Origin: Pseudomonas frederiksbergensis
Lineage (GTDB): Bacteria > Pseudomonadota > Gammaproteobacteria > Pseudomonadales > Pseudomonadaceae
Direction of reading: 5' to 3'
DNA: 64,000 bases
Assembly: GCF_017114915.1 (NCBI RefSeq)
Contig: NZ_JAAUOE010000022.1
Span: 1-64,000 of the forward strand
Translations under genes and position numbers: made by a program
Part shown: positions 36,610 to 45,311 of the stretch, one piece after another
Position numbering within the stretch: position 1 is the first letter of the stretch
Layout: every line of letters begins with the position of its first letter
The notes under the pieces: generated by a model
The model's database searches: none
What the model was told of the DNA's origin: nothing
What the model saw: the letters and a program-made list of their open reading frames with translations, nothing else

Positions 36610-39600
36610 TCAAGGCTCAGCTGGCACCGCGACAAACTCCACCTGACGGAACTCGACTTCAGTGCCGTTGCTGGCCTTGGCCTTGACGTTGACTGTGCTC
36701 GCCTCGGCTTGAGTGAAGGTCAAGACGGCGACCCCCTGGCTGTCGGTGCGGGTTTCGATGCCCGGCTGCGGCAACGGGGAGAGTGTCCAGAACACCGGCT
36801 CGTCGGCGATCAGGTTGCCATAGTTGTCCTGAACGATGGCGCGAAAGGTCACCAGCGTTCCGACTGGAACACTGCTGGCGGGTAACGGGAAAGGGTCCTC
36901 GGTTTTGACATGCAGAGTGGTCCGGTCCGGGACGATCTCGACCCTCGGCGCTGGCACCTTGTCGCGCAGATCAAGGGCGTAAACCGGGGTCACAGTGCCC
37001 ATCCGACCATCCGGGTAGAATTTGACCGTCGCGGTGCCGTCGCTTCCCGTCGTGATCATTGGCCGCTCGAACCGTCCCAGTGCGGACTCGCAATGAACAT
37101 TGACATTCAATAGCGCTACACCGGTGGAATTCGTGACCGTAACAGTGAATGTCGCGAACTCGTCCGGTTTTTTGGCGATCAATTCGACCGGATGCGGATT
37201 TGTCGTCCAGCTGACGAGCACATCCTGCTGCTCCACCGCCCGGATGTCGTCGGCATAGGTCGGATCCGGCGGGTTGGACAGACTGGCTCTGACGAGATCC
37301 GCAACGTGTGTGTAAGCGGCAAAATGGCTGTCCGGGGGCAGCGTTCCGATTTTGATGAGTGTTTCGGCGGTCTGCCCGGTTTTTTCCGCCAGCAAGCGAA
37401 TCCGCGTCAGTCCATCCAGGTGACCCAAGGTCACGATCAAGCCTTTCTCCGGGTTGACCTGTCGGGCGCAAGCCAGTACCTCGGCCACGCTGCAGTTGAA
37501 CAGCTCCGCCAGCCACTTCGCCGCACGCGCGTTCACCAGTTCAAGACCATCGTTGCTCAGATTACCCGGCAGTGCATGCATACGTCGCAGGTAATCGAGC
37601 AGCCTTTCCTCAGGCTGACTGATCATGGCGAGGGCTCGCTTGTAAACCGTCAGCTCGTAAAGTGCAGGCAGGTTGAACGCCTCGGTCGATGACGGGTGCA
37701 CGCCTTGGGCAGGGTTGGTTGCAATGTAATAGGTCAGGAACTCGCTGTTCAGGCCCAGCATGGCAACCACAGCACTGCGACGGGAGAACTCGGCCAGCAA
37801 GTCCAGAACCGGGTCGTTCGGCTCCTCATCCAATGGACCGGAAAAGACATCGCCGACAGCACCCTGCGACATTCCAAGCACCTGAGTCAGCACGTAGTGC
37901 ACCGTCCCGCCGGACCAGCCAAGCACCTGCAAAACCAGATTGGCCGCCAGACCGCTATAGGCCACCAGCCCTTCCACCACCACACTGCCCTGACCGCCAC
38001 GGCAACGCATCAGGACCGCGACAATCAGTTCGACCAGATTTTTGTCGAGGACTCCGGTCGCCGCTTCCACGGCAATTTCCGTCATTTCCCGGGCGTAGGC
38101 TTCGTAAGAACGTTCTGCCGATTCGGCGAAATGCCGGATCAGGCCTCGCTCGTCTACCAGTGCTGTCAAGGCCTGCAACCATTGTCGACTGTTGGACAGC
38201 GGGGCAACACCGGCCATTTTCAGGGCGTCTTCAGTCATAAGGGCGGCCGGAACCTGGCGGCGCCACGATTCGAACAACGTCCGCTGCACCTCATCGGGTT
38301 GCGACCGTGGCCAGGCCGTGGCCTGTTGCAGCACCCAATGGGCGGGCAACTGCGCGGCCTGCAACCAGCGCACGCAATCGGCCAAGGCATGAATCACGCT
38401 GAGTGCATCCGGCACATCCGGGGTCTGTGCACTGTTGATCGTCGGCACACCTGCCAGCTGCTTGACCCAAGCCTCACCGCCCATCAATTGCAGCAACAGG
38501 ATGGCCTCGATGGCGCTGATCCCCAACATCCTGGGCAAGCGGGCCATCCGGTAGAAACTCGAAACTATCGGCAAGCTGCACGTCAAATCATCGAGACCGT
38601 GGGCCGCAGCGATCAGATGGGCGAGGTAAAAATAGGTTTCCTGATCGATGCCCAGGCCGCGACGCAACTGCTTGACCGTGAGTACATCCGCCTCGGTCAC
38701 CGGAATGATGGGGAACGCCCGGCCATCGAGGATCAGAGGCTTGGAAACGGGAACAGCGCCGTTGAAAACACGATCAAAGTGAGACGGTTCCGTCCCCGTT
38801 CCAAACACGGACATCCGCCAGATGAAGGCTGCAAAATCTTCCGGGGGGCACACCGACAAATTGCGCAGTTCCTGAAACAGACCGAGGGCTCGCAGGGTGT
38901 TTGGCGTTACCCAATAGGGCGGGGGTGTGGGTAACGGCGTTTCAGCGTGATTGGCGGCGACCATGAGTTGATCGGTTTGGGGAAATTGCAACTCGAGCGC
39001 ATCACTGAGTCGCAGCATTCGCTGGATGCGGTCAATCCGGTCTTCGGTCATGCCCTCAAAGCGATTGAGCAGATCATTCTCGGCGTGACGGATGGTGATG
39101 GGCGGGATCTTGCCCTCATGGATGAAAACCGATCCGAAGTCCTTGCCGGTCACCGGGTCCGGGCCCGTACCGACAACGTGACCTGGCGCATTGACGGACA
39201 ATACAGGCAATGCCCCCTCAATCGATAACAAGGCCTCAAGACTCGATGTCACCAGTTTCGCTCGTTCATTGAACAAGTACACGTTGGCCAGATTGGGCCC
39301 TTCAACAGCCTTGAGACCAAAGTATCGTGGGTAAAAGCTGCTGGCCCCACCGGGGAAATGTGCAGCTTCGGTCAGGAGTGTTCGCAGCGATGGACTTAGC
39401 CGCGCTGACTGAACCAGGGCCACGTCCGACTTATCGCTCCACGGCGTCGAGCGCAGAAAGTACGGGTATTGCCGATCACACTGGCGCACCACACTGCCCA
39501 CTGACTCGGCATGCCCCTTCAACACATGATCGATCGTCACCCAGGGCCAGTGAAAGGGCAGTTCGTGCGGAAACGCCTGTTTGCTCAGTTCCTCGTCCAG

Positions 39601-40179
39601 GTCTTGCAGCGCACCGAGGGTGGCTTCAATAAATTTTTCCATGATGCCGGTGATGACTTGCACCGACGACACCGAGCCGTGGACCGCCATGAAGTCAATC
39701 CTTAATTTTTCCAGGTCCGCGCGCCGGGTGATCAGCGGGAAAGCACTGTCATCGGTCTCCCCCAGCCGTTTCAGGGCCCAATGCAGAAGAGCCACCAGAT
39801 AGGCTGCTGGCGAATGAACCGCTTCGATCGCATTCGGCGGACACAACGTATCGAACTTCGTCTTGAACACCCGAACATAGGTGGGGCCGTTATCGAGACC
39901 GCCCTCTATAGGCCCGACGCTCTCCCCACTCAACTGATGCTCGATGAATCGTCGCAGCACGGCCGTCGACAGGACGTTCAGACGCTCCTGGAACTGCCGG
40001 GCCTGCTGGCGATTGAGTTTATAGTCGCGCATCAATCTATCGACACCTCGTTGCGCCAGCAACGTGACCGACCCCCCCGCCTTGAAAAACCGCGTCAGGG
40101 CCGCCGATGTCGAGCGCTTCGATTTACCGGTGGCCTGAGCAAACATTTGCTGTGCGATTTGCGCGGGAGAGGCGGTCAT
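36610..40179 (-). CDS. Tc toxin A subunit, N-terminal half with C-terminal Ig-like domains (YenA1-like)
   Basis: 1189 residues. The first 950 are the helical TcA shell. The VRP1/SpvA-type domain is visible as CPPNAIEAVHSPAAYLVALLHWALKRL followed by the RRADLEKLRIDF block near residue 170. From about 980 the protein turns into two beta-sandwich domains of Big_1 type (ending in SDGTATVKFYPDG near 1060 and TDSQGVAVLTFT near 1165). Together with the next gene this gives about 2560 residues, the size of a single-chain TcA, and the two lengths match those I recall for Yersinia entomophaga YenA1 and YenA2. This is therefore a natural split, not a frameshift, since the genes have a 48-bp gap and the second has its own ribosome site. 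GGAG precedes the ATG by 8 bases. No signal peptide. Confidence 0.9.
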   Translation of the reverse strand: MTASPAQIAQQMFAQATGKSKRSTSAALTRFFKAGGSVTLLAQRGVDRLMRDYKLNRQQARQFQERLNVLSTAVLRRFIEHQLSGESVGPIEGGLDNGPTYVRVFKTKFDTLCPPNAIEAVHSPAAYLVALLHWALKRLGETDDSAFPLITRRADLEKLRIDFMAVHGSVSSVQVITGIMEKFIEATLGALQDLDEELSKQAFPHELPFHWPWVTIDHVLKGHAESVGSVVRQCDRQYPYFLRSTPWSDKSDVALVQSARLSPSLRTLLTEAAHFPGGASSFYPRYFGLKAVEGPNLANVYLFNERAKLVTSSLEALLSIEGALPVLSVNAPGHVVGTGPDPVTGKDFGSVFIHEGKIPPITIRHAENDLLNRFEGMTEDRIDRIQRMLRLSDALELQFPQTDQLMVAANHAETPLPTPPPYWVTPNTLRALGLFQELRNLSVCPPEDFAAFIWRMSVFGTGTEPSHFDRVFNGAVPVSKPLILDGRAFPIIPVTEADVLTVKQLRRGLGIDQETYFYLAHLIAAAHGLDDLTCSLPIVSSFYRMARLPRMLGISAIEAILLLQLMGGEAWVKQLAGVPTINSAQTPDVPDALSVIHALADCVRWLQAAQLPAHWVLQQATAWPRSQPDEVQRTLFESWRRQVPAALMTEDALKMAGVAPLSNSRQWLQALTALVDERGLIRHFAESAERSYEAYAREMTEIAVEAATGVLDKNLVELIVAVLMRCRGGQGSVVVEGLVAYSGLAANLVLQVLGWSGGTVHYVLTQVLGMSQGAVGDVFSGPLDEEPNDPVLDLLAEFSRRSAVVAMLGLNSEFLTYYIATNPAQGVHPSSTEAFNLPALYELTVYKRALAMISQPEERLLDYLRRMHALPGNLSNDGLELVNARAAKWLAELFNCSVAEVLACARQVNPEKGLIVTLGHLDGLTRIRLLAEKTGQTAETLIKIGTLPPDSHFAAYTHVADLVRASLSNPPDPTYADDIRAVEQQDVLVSWTTNPHPVELIAKKPDEFATFTVTVTNSTGVALLNVNVHCESALGRFERPMITTGSDGTATVKFYPDGRMGTVTPVYALDLRDKVPAPRVEIVPDRTTLHVKTEDPFPLPASSVPVGTLVTFRAIVQDNYGNLIADEPVFWTLSPLPQPGIETRTDSQGVAVLTFTQAEASTVNVKAKASNGTEVEFRQVEFVAVPAEP

Positions 40180-40270
40180 ACTGATGCTCCTGGGTCCGAT
40201 GTCGCGTCAAGTGAAGTCGCGGCGAATCTGACGTTGCCTTGCCTCCATTTGGCCGCAGGCGTTTGCCGCC

Positions 40271-40296
40271 GTCTACTGTCATAAATGACAGTAGAC
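40271..40296 (-). promoter_or_regulatory. Perfect 26-bp palindrome upstream of tcA1 containing the Tc operator motif
   Basis: Two 12-base arms (GTCTACTGTCAT and its complement) around AA, without mismatch, 92 bases upstream of the tcA1 ATG and 20 bases after the stop of the preceding Ig-repeat gene. No T-tract follows on either strand, so it is not an obvious terminator. Its central 16 bases, CTGTCATAAATGACAG at 40276-40291, fit the CTRTCA-N4-TKACAG pattern found upstream of the other Tc transcription units. Confidence 0.65.
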
Positions 40297-40315
40297 GTGA
40301 CCGTTGGTCAGGTGA

Positions 40316-43300
40316 TTACGGGTCGGTATGGCGCGGTGTGGAATCTTCATGCCGTGCAATCTCGAATCGCGGGCTGTCAGCCGCCATCGAGGTTTTTCCA
40401 GCAACGGTTTGCACGGCCTGTGCCCAATTGCCGCCTTCTGCAAGCGGCCTGCCTGACTCGCCTGCCCAAGCTCCACCGCTGACAGGTATACCTTGGACGA
40501 GCTTGTCTTCAGCGTTGTACCAGGCACGGACCTCAACTTGCGCTCCCTCGCGGGCGCCCCCACCGAACGCAGGTGGATTTTGATTCCAGCTTCCTTCTGA
40601 CGGTGCGATAAACGTTGGCGCTTCGGCGGGCAAAACAATCGATCGTTCGGGTGATTTGTCCGAGACATATTCGCCGAGCCGCTGGGTCGCAACGATTGAA
40701 TGAGCACCCGATGTGTCGGGAATGACAATCGTGCAAGACCAGGTGCCGTCCGGCTGAACGACAGCCGTTCCCAGCGGCGCACCGGGCGCGCTGGCCAGCG
40801 CCACCTCGACCGTATCGCCCCCGTACCCGAACCCGCAGACGACCACGGTCGTCCCCGCCACGGTCTCATTCACCGCCGGGGTTTCAATGAGCGGTGCGCC
40901 GGGAACAACCGTGAACTGAACGAGTTCGCTGAACGGCGACGCCTCATCCCGCATGAACTGCCGGCACCTCACCTGATGTAGCCCCACGGGTAAATTGAGG
41001 TTGAGCTGATAAAGCCCCGTGTCAGGGTGCGCGACGATTCGAGGCCTTGCGACGCCGTCCACCTCGACCTCGACCTGGGCCAGATCAATCCCGCTTTTCC
41101 CTATGGCCTTGCCCTCGATCATCAAGGCGCGGGGTTCATTGCGCGGGGGGGTTGGACGGGTAATCGACGGTGCGAACAGCACCACCTCGAAGGTGACAGT
41201 GGGGCTGGGTTCAGATGCCTTGTCTCCCAGGCTTTGTACGGCGAACACCGTGTAGGTAGTGTATTCGAGCTCCTTGAGACTGACCGTCCAATTGGCACTG
41301 GCTACCGTCACCTCTCCCAACAACTCCAACGTCACATTATCGAACACTTTGATGATGCAACCGACGATCCCCTGGGTGCCGTTCAGCCCCGGCAAATGCC
41401 CGACTTGCCCACCGGGCGGAGGGGTGATCATCGGTTGGGGCACATCGATCTCGAACGTACCGGATGCCTCATCGGACGTTTGACCGCCGAAGGTTTGGGT
41501 CACCGTGAAGGTGTGGGTACCCGGGAGAAAGGGCGCCGCACGCCGGAAAGTCCACTGACCGTTGTTATCGGTGTCTGGCACTGGATGGGGAGTCGGATCG
41601 TTGCCGAATTTCAGCGTGACCACAGCCCCACGCCAGCACCTGCCGCTGATCTGCGGGGACTGACCGTTTTCGACGATGTCGTCGATATCGGGACGTTGTG
41701 CCGGGATAACCACCGGAACAGGCGGTGTGACGGGTGCGGAAGACAATGCATTGAACCGTTGAATCGCTGTCACTTGATAGTCGCCCGGAGCCCACGCAGC
41801 TCTTGCTGTGATGGACCACAGCCCATTCTCATCCACTTCGACGATGGGCTCGACAGGCGTTGTCTCGCCGTTCAGCCTGACCTCTACCCGGGAGTGCGGA
41901 TGGCCCGCCCAGTATTTCCCCCGCCCCTCGAAGGTCGGTATGCCTTGCGGGCTGACCCTAACACTCAAGGTCGGCTGTGGGACGGGCAACGTAAAAGCCT
42001 TACTTTGCGCCGTCCAGTCGGAATAAATCGCCTGTCCCTGATGACCAGGCACGCTTTGCCGACCATCAAGGCTGTAATCCCCAGGTTGCCAGTCATCGAA
42101 CCTCTTGGACCAGGGAGTGACTGTCACAGGGAACGAATCCACAGGCGTTGCTGCTTTATCTGTATGGATATAAAACGTTGCCGTGACATACCCGTTGCCC
42201 CCCACCGTGACAGCACCATTGGCGTCAACAACGGCCGTCAGTTTGTCGGGTTGCGGAGGTTTTATATTGAGTTGGCGAGGCTGACTGCGCTCGGACTTCT
42301 GACCGCTCACCTCCTGTTGCGCGGTCACGCGAAACGAGCCTGGCGGGGCTGCGACGGGGATACTCCACGAATTACCGTTAACCGGGGCCTGCCCCACCAC
42401 AGTGTCAGTGAGATCCCGGTAGATACGCATCGTGGCGCCAACTTCCCCCTCCGTTCCGGTGACTGGAAATGAGGGGGGGTTGGTTGAGTTTTCAGCAGGA
42501 GTGGCGATAACGGGTGTTTTGGGTTTGACTTCTACCGTGACGCGCACCTGATTGGACAGGGTGATGGGTCCGTTGTAGTTCTGCGACGCTTGCAAGGTAA
42601 ATGAACCGCGCGGCAGAGCCTTGGTCAGCCGTATGCTCCACTTGCCGCTTAGAACGGATCCCGTGCCATATACATCGGCACTATTACCGGCCCGGTGGAC
42701 GGTGATGCTCGCGCCGGTTTTGCCATCCCCGGAAACTATTGGGGTGAATTCGGTGATTACGGCATTATCGAGGGGAGCCGTGATAACGACATTGGCTTTC
42801 AATGAAACAGTGACTGGATCGGATCGCGTCGAGGTGTAGCTCCCGATTTTCTGTGTCGCATAGAACGTCAAGGATTCACCCTCCATGGTAACCGGCGCAG
42901 TCCAACCCCCATTTGCAGTGGTAGTACCAGGACCCAAAACCCGGTTGTTGGAGTCATACACCGTGACCGTACCCAGCCCATGCTCAGCACCGGTTCCGCT
43001 GACTGTGAACTGCTTGGATGGCACCTCTCCCGAGGGAGAGGTGATCGCGACGGGAGTGACGCGCAGGGTGACACTGATCGCGGTGTCTCCCGACTGCGTC
43101 GCAACCAGGCGGTAGGCACCGGGAGCAAAAGTCCCCCTTATGTCGACAGACCAGTTGGTACCATTAAAAGCCGCCGTTTCCTGGGCTACCGGTGTCGGGT
43201 TTACACCGAAGTACATTCGCACGACGACGGGCAAAGTGTTCAGGGGGACTGTTCCCGACACCGGTATTTGAGCGTTTCTGACGAAACCATTATCGACGGG

Positions 43301-43348
43301 TGTCGTTATAACAGCACTACCTGTTGGCGCTACATGATTGGTAGTCAT
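40316..43348 (-). CDS. Ig-like tandem-repeat protein of the Tc locus
   Basis: 1010 residues, made almost entirely of about eleven tandem repeats of 85-95 residues. Each starts with a Pro-rich strand (such as VITTPVDNGF, AITSPSG, VITAPLDNAV, VIATPAENST, APLIETPAVN and TFIAPSEGSW), has a central Gly-x-V/I-x-V/I-Y/F strand, a W-T/S-V strand and an end like AxQ.xGxxSxxS. This is the pattern of bacterial Ig-like domains of adhesins and surface enzymes. There is no signal peptide, anchor or secretion tail, so it likely travels with the Tc particle or by lysis. It is followed on the same strand by tcA1. GGGGAG lies upstream of the ATG. The exact Pfam family of the repeat I cannot tell. Confidence 0.75.
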   Translation of the reverse strand: MTTNHVAPTGSAVITTPVDNGFVRNAQIPVSGTVPLNTLPVVVRMYFGVNPTPVAQETAAFNGTNWSVDIRGTFAPGAYRLVATQSGDTAISVTLRVTPVAITSPSGEVPSKQFTVSGTGAEHGLGTVTVYDSNNRVLGPGTTTANGGWTAPVTMEGESLTFYATQKIGSYTSTRSDPVTVSLKANVVITAPLDNAVITEFTPIVSGDGKTGASITVHRAGNSADVYGTGSVLSGKWSIRLTKALPRGSFTLQASQNYNGPITLSNQVRVTVEVKPKTPVIATPAENSTNPPSFPVTGTEGEVGATMRIYRDLTDTVVGQAPVNGNSWSIPVAAPPGSFRVTAQQEVSGQKSERSQPRQLNIKPPQPDKLTAVVDANGAVTVGGNGYVTATFYIHTDKAATPVDSFPVTVTPWSKRFDDWQPGDYSLDGRQSVPGHQGQAIYSDWTAQSKAFTLPVPQPTLSVRVSPQGIPTFEGRGKYWAGHPHSRVEVRLNGETTPVEPIVEVDENGLWSITARAAWAPGDYQVTAIQRFNALSSAPVTPPVPVVIPAQRPDIDDIVENGQSPQISGRCWRGAVVTLKFGNDPTPHPVPDTDNNGQWTFRRAAPFLPGTHTFTVTQTFGGQTSDEASGTFEIDVPQPMITPPPGGQVGHLPGLNGTQGIVGCIIKVFDNVTLELLGEVTVASANWTVSLKELEYTTYTVFAVQSLGDKASEPSPTVTFEVVLFAPSITRPTPPRNEPRALMIEGKAIGKSGIDLAQVEVEVDGVARPRIVAHPDTGLYQLNLNLPVGLHQVRCRQFMRDEASPFSELVQFTVVPGAPLIETPAVNETVAGTTVVVCGFGYGGDTVEVALASAPGAPLGTAVVQPDGTWSCTIVIPDTSGAHSIVATQRLGEYVSDKSPERSIVLPAEAPTFIAPSEGSWNQNPPAFGGGAREGAQVEVRAWYNAEDKLVQGIPVSGGAWAGESGRPLAEGGNWAQAVQTVAGKTSMAADSPRFEIARHEDSTPRHTDP

Positions 43349-43454
43349 GGCACTCCCCCCATAAGAGAATTACTTTCAGTACGCCAGATCTCATCTTCGA
43401 TATAACGAATTACAGCACGACCATCTCGCTCATAAAAACGGCAAATCAATACAA

Positions 43455-44003
43455 CTATGAGTACCGAAGAGTAACACCAGCTGAGGCGGAGGGATCATCA
43501 CCACTTCTGTCAAAAATGAAATCCACAGCTACAAGTGCGCTGAGGTCAAGGTTAGATGCAATCCATCCGCCCCTTGCCCAACTGATCCACTCACACGACT
43601 GCCACATGGCGTCCGGTGAATAGACCACGAAATTTTGCCTCGCCCTGGCACTCCAATTGACATTGGCTTTATTCCCACCCGGACCGCATATTTTATATTG
43701 AAGGGTATAACAGTAAAAAAGACCCCCACCGCTCGCCCACCAATATTGAAAAGTAAGGTTCCCGGTTGATGAGCCGTAGCTCGCAGTCAATGTATGCGTC
43801 CCACTCCGTAATGAGCGCAGCCACTCCAACCATTCGCTATCACTGAGCGCTTCATTACCCCCAATGGTTCTTAGTTCATTAAATGGTGATGCTTCCGCCA
43901 AGGTAAGGACTTGAAGGCTTCTTGTGTTCTCAAAAATGGCCAGACGTTCGAATGCTTCAATTTGTTGCGAAGTTAATTCATTGATATTTTTAGCGGCGTT
44001 CAT
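43455..44003 (-). CDS. Small protein of unknown function, first gene of the Tc operon
   Basis: 182 residues from the ATG at 44003, which has AGGAG 8 bases upstream. A second ATG 11 codons earlier lacks a good ribosome site. The N-terminal helical part (1-70) is followed by a beta-rich part with many Trp, Tyr and Gly (LTFQYWWASGGGLFYCYTLQYK; ARARQNFVVYSP; CEWISWARGGW) ending in SAGVTLRYS. It has no membrane segment or signal. I do not recognise the family. The codon use is more AT-rich than that of its neighbours, which suggests acquisition. Position suggests an accessory or chaperone-type role for the Tc complex, or a small lectin-like effector; this is guesswork. Confidence 0.6.
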   Translation of the reverse strand: MNAAKNINELTSQQIEAFERLAIFENTRSLQVLTLAEASPFNELRTIGGNEALSDSEWLEWLRSLRSGTHTLTASYGSSTGNLTFQYWWASGGGLFYCYTLQYKICGPGGNKANVNWSARARQNFVVYSPDAMWQSCEWISWARGGWIASNLDLSALVAVDFIFDRSGDDPSASAGVTLRYS

Positions 44004-44140
44004 GATGAGAGCTCCTGTTATATGAGTCGATGCCACGCAATACCGAAAAACTGCAAATAAAGCTTATGCAATCGTGTTCATTATCTGCTGTATTGATAAC
44101 AGATATTTGAAACGATTAGAGACCGTTGCCACGAAACTGT

Positions 44141-44186
44141 CTACCTGTAAAATCTGATAGCCCCGAGGAGCTGTAACTTTTCCCAC
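44141..44186. repeat. 46-nt promoter-proximal module, copy A (with Tc operator)
   Basis: Reads CTACCTGTAAAATCTGATAG, then CCCCGA plus six variable bases, then GTAACTTTTCCCAC on the plus strand. Copy B at 44398-44443 is identical except for 7 variable central bases. On the minus strand, the direction of the Tc operon, it contains CTATCAGATTTTACAG (44145-44160), 142 bases upstream of the first Tc gene. The DNA between and around the copies (44004-44480) has no gene that I can see and is AT-rich. Confidence 0.7.
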
Positions 44187-44397
44187 AATCCATCTGCGGC
44201 GTTAGCAGACAGTGTCTCGGTCTCGTTCCGAAATGACCCCGGCCATTGAAGCCATTAGTTCTTTGCGAAGTTCAATTTTCCACAACTTACGACAATTGGA
44301 CTCAGTTCTTTAAAAAAGCGTCAGGCTCTTAAGTTGAAGGTTTGGCACGCGCCTTAGGCTTGATGTGATTCAGTTAAGATGGTTTGTACAGGCTTGC

Positions 44398-44443
44398 CTA
44401 CCTGTAAAATCTGATAGTCCCGACAAACGGTAACTTTTCCCAC
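44398..44443. repeat. 46-nt promoter-proximal module, copy B (with Tc operator)
   Basis: Same layout and length as copy A, starting 257 bases further from the operon. The operator core is at 44402-44417. Here it is flanked by TGTACAGG, making an extra TACAGG/CCTGTA inverted repeat (44387-44406). Conservation is concentrated in the outer 20 and 14 bases of the module, as expected for two protein contact regions. Confidence 0.7.
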
Positions 44444-44584
44444 GCAAGCATCCGGCGTGGTCCTTCAGCCGTCAGCCGGCGGCTACGATGCCTTGCACCC
44501 TTGCCTACACATCCCTCAGAATCCGCCGGCTTGTGCGCCTTGGCGTTGCCCCGTAACTTGATCCCCGTCGCTGCCCATCAGCGG

Positions 44585-44764
44585 CCGGGTTTAGTCGCCC
44601 GGGGTGTGTCATCAAGGTGCATTGCGCTCCTATCAGTCAGGTATTCCCTATCCCTGCACTTGATGGTGGCTGTGCACAGGGCGCTTCGGCGCGCCGGTTT
44701 TTGGTGACATTTCCCCCGGTCGACTAACCTGTGTACAGCCGCCCCCCTTCGTTTAGTCGCGAAG
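44585..44764 (+). promoter_or_regulatory. Structured leader of the DUF6124 gene with twin same-loop hairpins
   Basis: Hairpin 1 (44585-44602) has stem CCGGG/CCCGG and loop TTTAGTCG. Hairpin 2 (44747-44764) has the different stem CTTCG/CGAAG and exactly the same loop, TTTAGTCG. Between them, CGACTAA at 44721-44727 is complementary to seven of the eight loop bases. The region ends 31 bases before the DUF6124 ATG. This looks like a cis-acting RNA with competing loop contacts, but a DNA-level site is also possible. No gene is visible between 44444 and 44777. Confidence 0.5.
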
Positions 44765-44795
44765 TGGTAAGGCTCCAATGAAGGGAAATATCACT

Positions 44796-45167
44796 ATGTT
44801 CAAAGCAACACCCAATCCCCCAGAAACCGATCCGGTTTCCCCCTACGCATCAACCCATTCAAAAAAATTCCACGAGGCCGCCGAAAAGGCCCTCGATCAC
44901 TACCTCAAACCGGACGTCGATCAATCACGCAAATGCGCGGATCGCGGCATGCGTATGTTCGTGGTCGCCCCCGACATGAACCCCCAGGCAGTGGCGATTC
45001 AGACTTACGAAACGTTTTCTTCGGTCAGCATCCTGTTGCTGGATCTGGCGGAAAGCCTGGAAGACAAGCCGCGGCATCTGGCGATGGCGATTTATCAGAT
45101 GAGTGAGATGGGGTTGTTGCTGGCGGAGAAGGCGCTGGATAACGAGCGGGCGATTGCTGCGGCGTAA
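44796..45167 (+). CDS. DUF6124-family small protein
   Basis: 123 residues. It begins MFKATPNPPETDPVSPYASTHS, with a proline-rich head followed by helices (FHEAAEKALDHYL, ETFSSVSILLLDLAESLE, ALDNERAIAAA). I recognise this as the Pseudomonas-specific DUF6124 group, often present in several copies per genome; its function is unknown. I chose the second ATG, with AAGGGA about 10 bases upstream; the first ATG (44778) has a weaker site and adds six residues. It lies divergent to the Tc operon and is preceded by an unusual leader annotated separately. Confidence 0.75.
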   Translation: MFKATPNPPETDPVSPYASTHSKKFHEAAEKALDHYLKPDVDQSRKCADRGMRMFVVAPDMNPQAVAIQTYETFSSVSILLLDLAESLEDKPRHLAMAIYQMSEMGLLLAEKALDNERAIAAA

Positions 45168-45193
45168 CTGAAATGTCGGGTGTCTGTTCGGAC

Positions 45194-45289
45194 GCCTTCG
45201 CGGGCAAGCCCGCTCCTACGGAGTTTCGTGTCGTCCACAAAGATTGTGTTCGCCGCAGATCCTGTAGGAGCGGGCTTGCCCGCGAAGGC
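45194..45289. repeat. REP pair (TAGGAGCGGGCTTGCCCGCG type)
   Basis: GCCTTCGCGGGCAAGCCCGC-TCCTACGG and, inverted, CCTGTAGGAGCGGGC-TTGCCCGCGAAGGC, separated by about 40 bases. It lies between the ends of the DUF6124 and PilZ genes. Confidence 0.88.
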
Positions 45290-45311
45290 GATCGTGAAGG
45301 CGCCGCCGCAC

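Noticed and set aside
36562..36612. Frameshift or nonsense mutation splitting a single tcA gene
   Set aside because: The two halves have a 48-bp gap, the downstream half has its own ribosome site and ATG, and the first half ends with complete extra domains. The chain lengths match a known natural two-chain TcA, so it is not a broken gene.
40271..40296. Terminator of the Ig-repeat gene
   Set aside because: The palindrome is perfect but AT-rich in its centre, has only a two-base loop and no T-tract; an operator is more likely.
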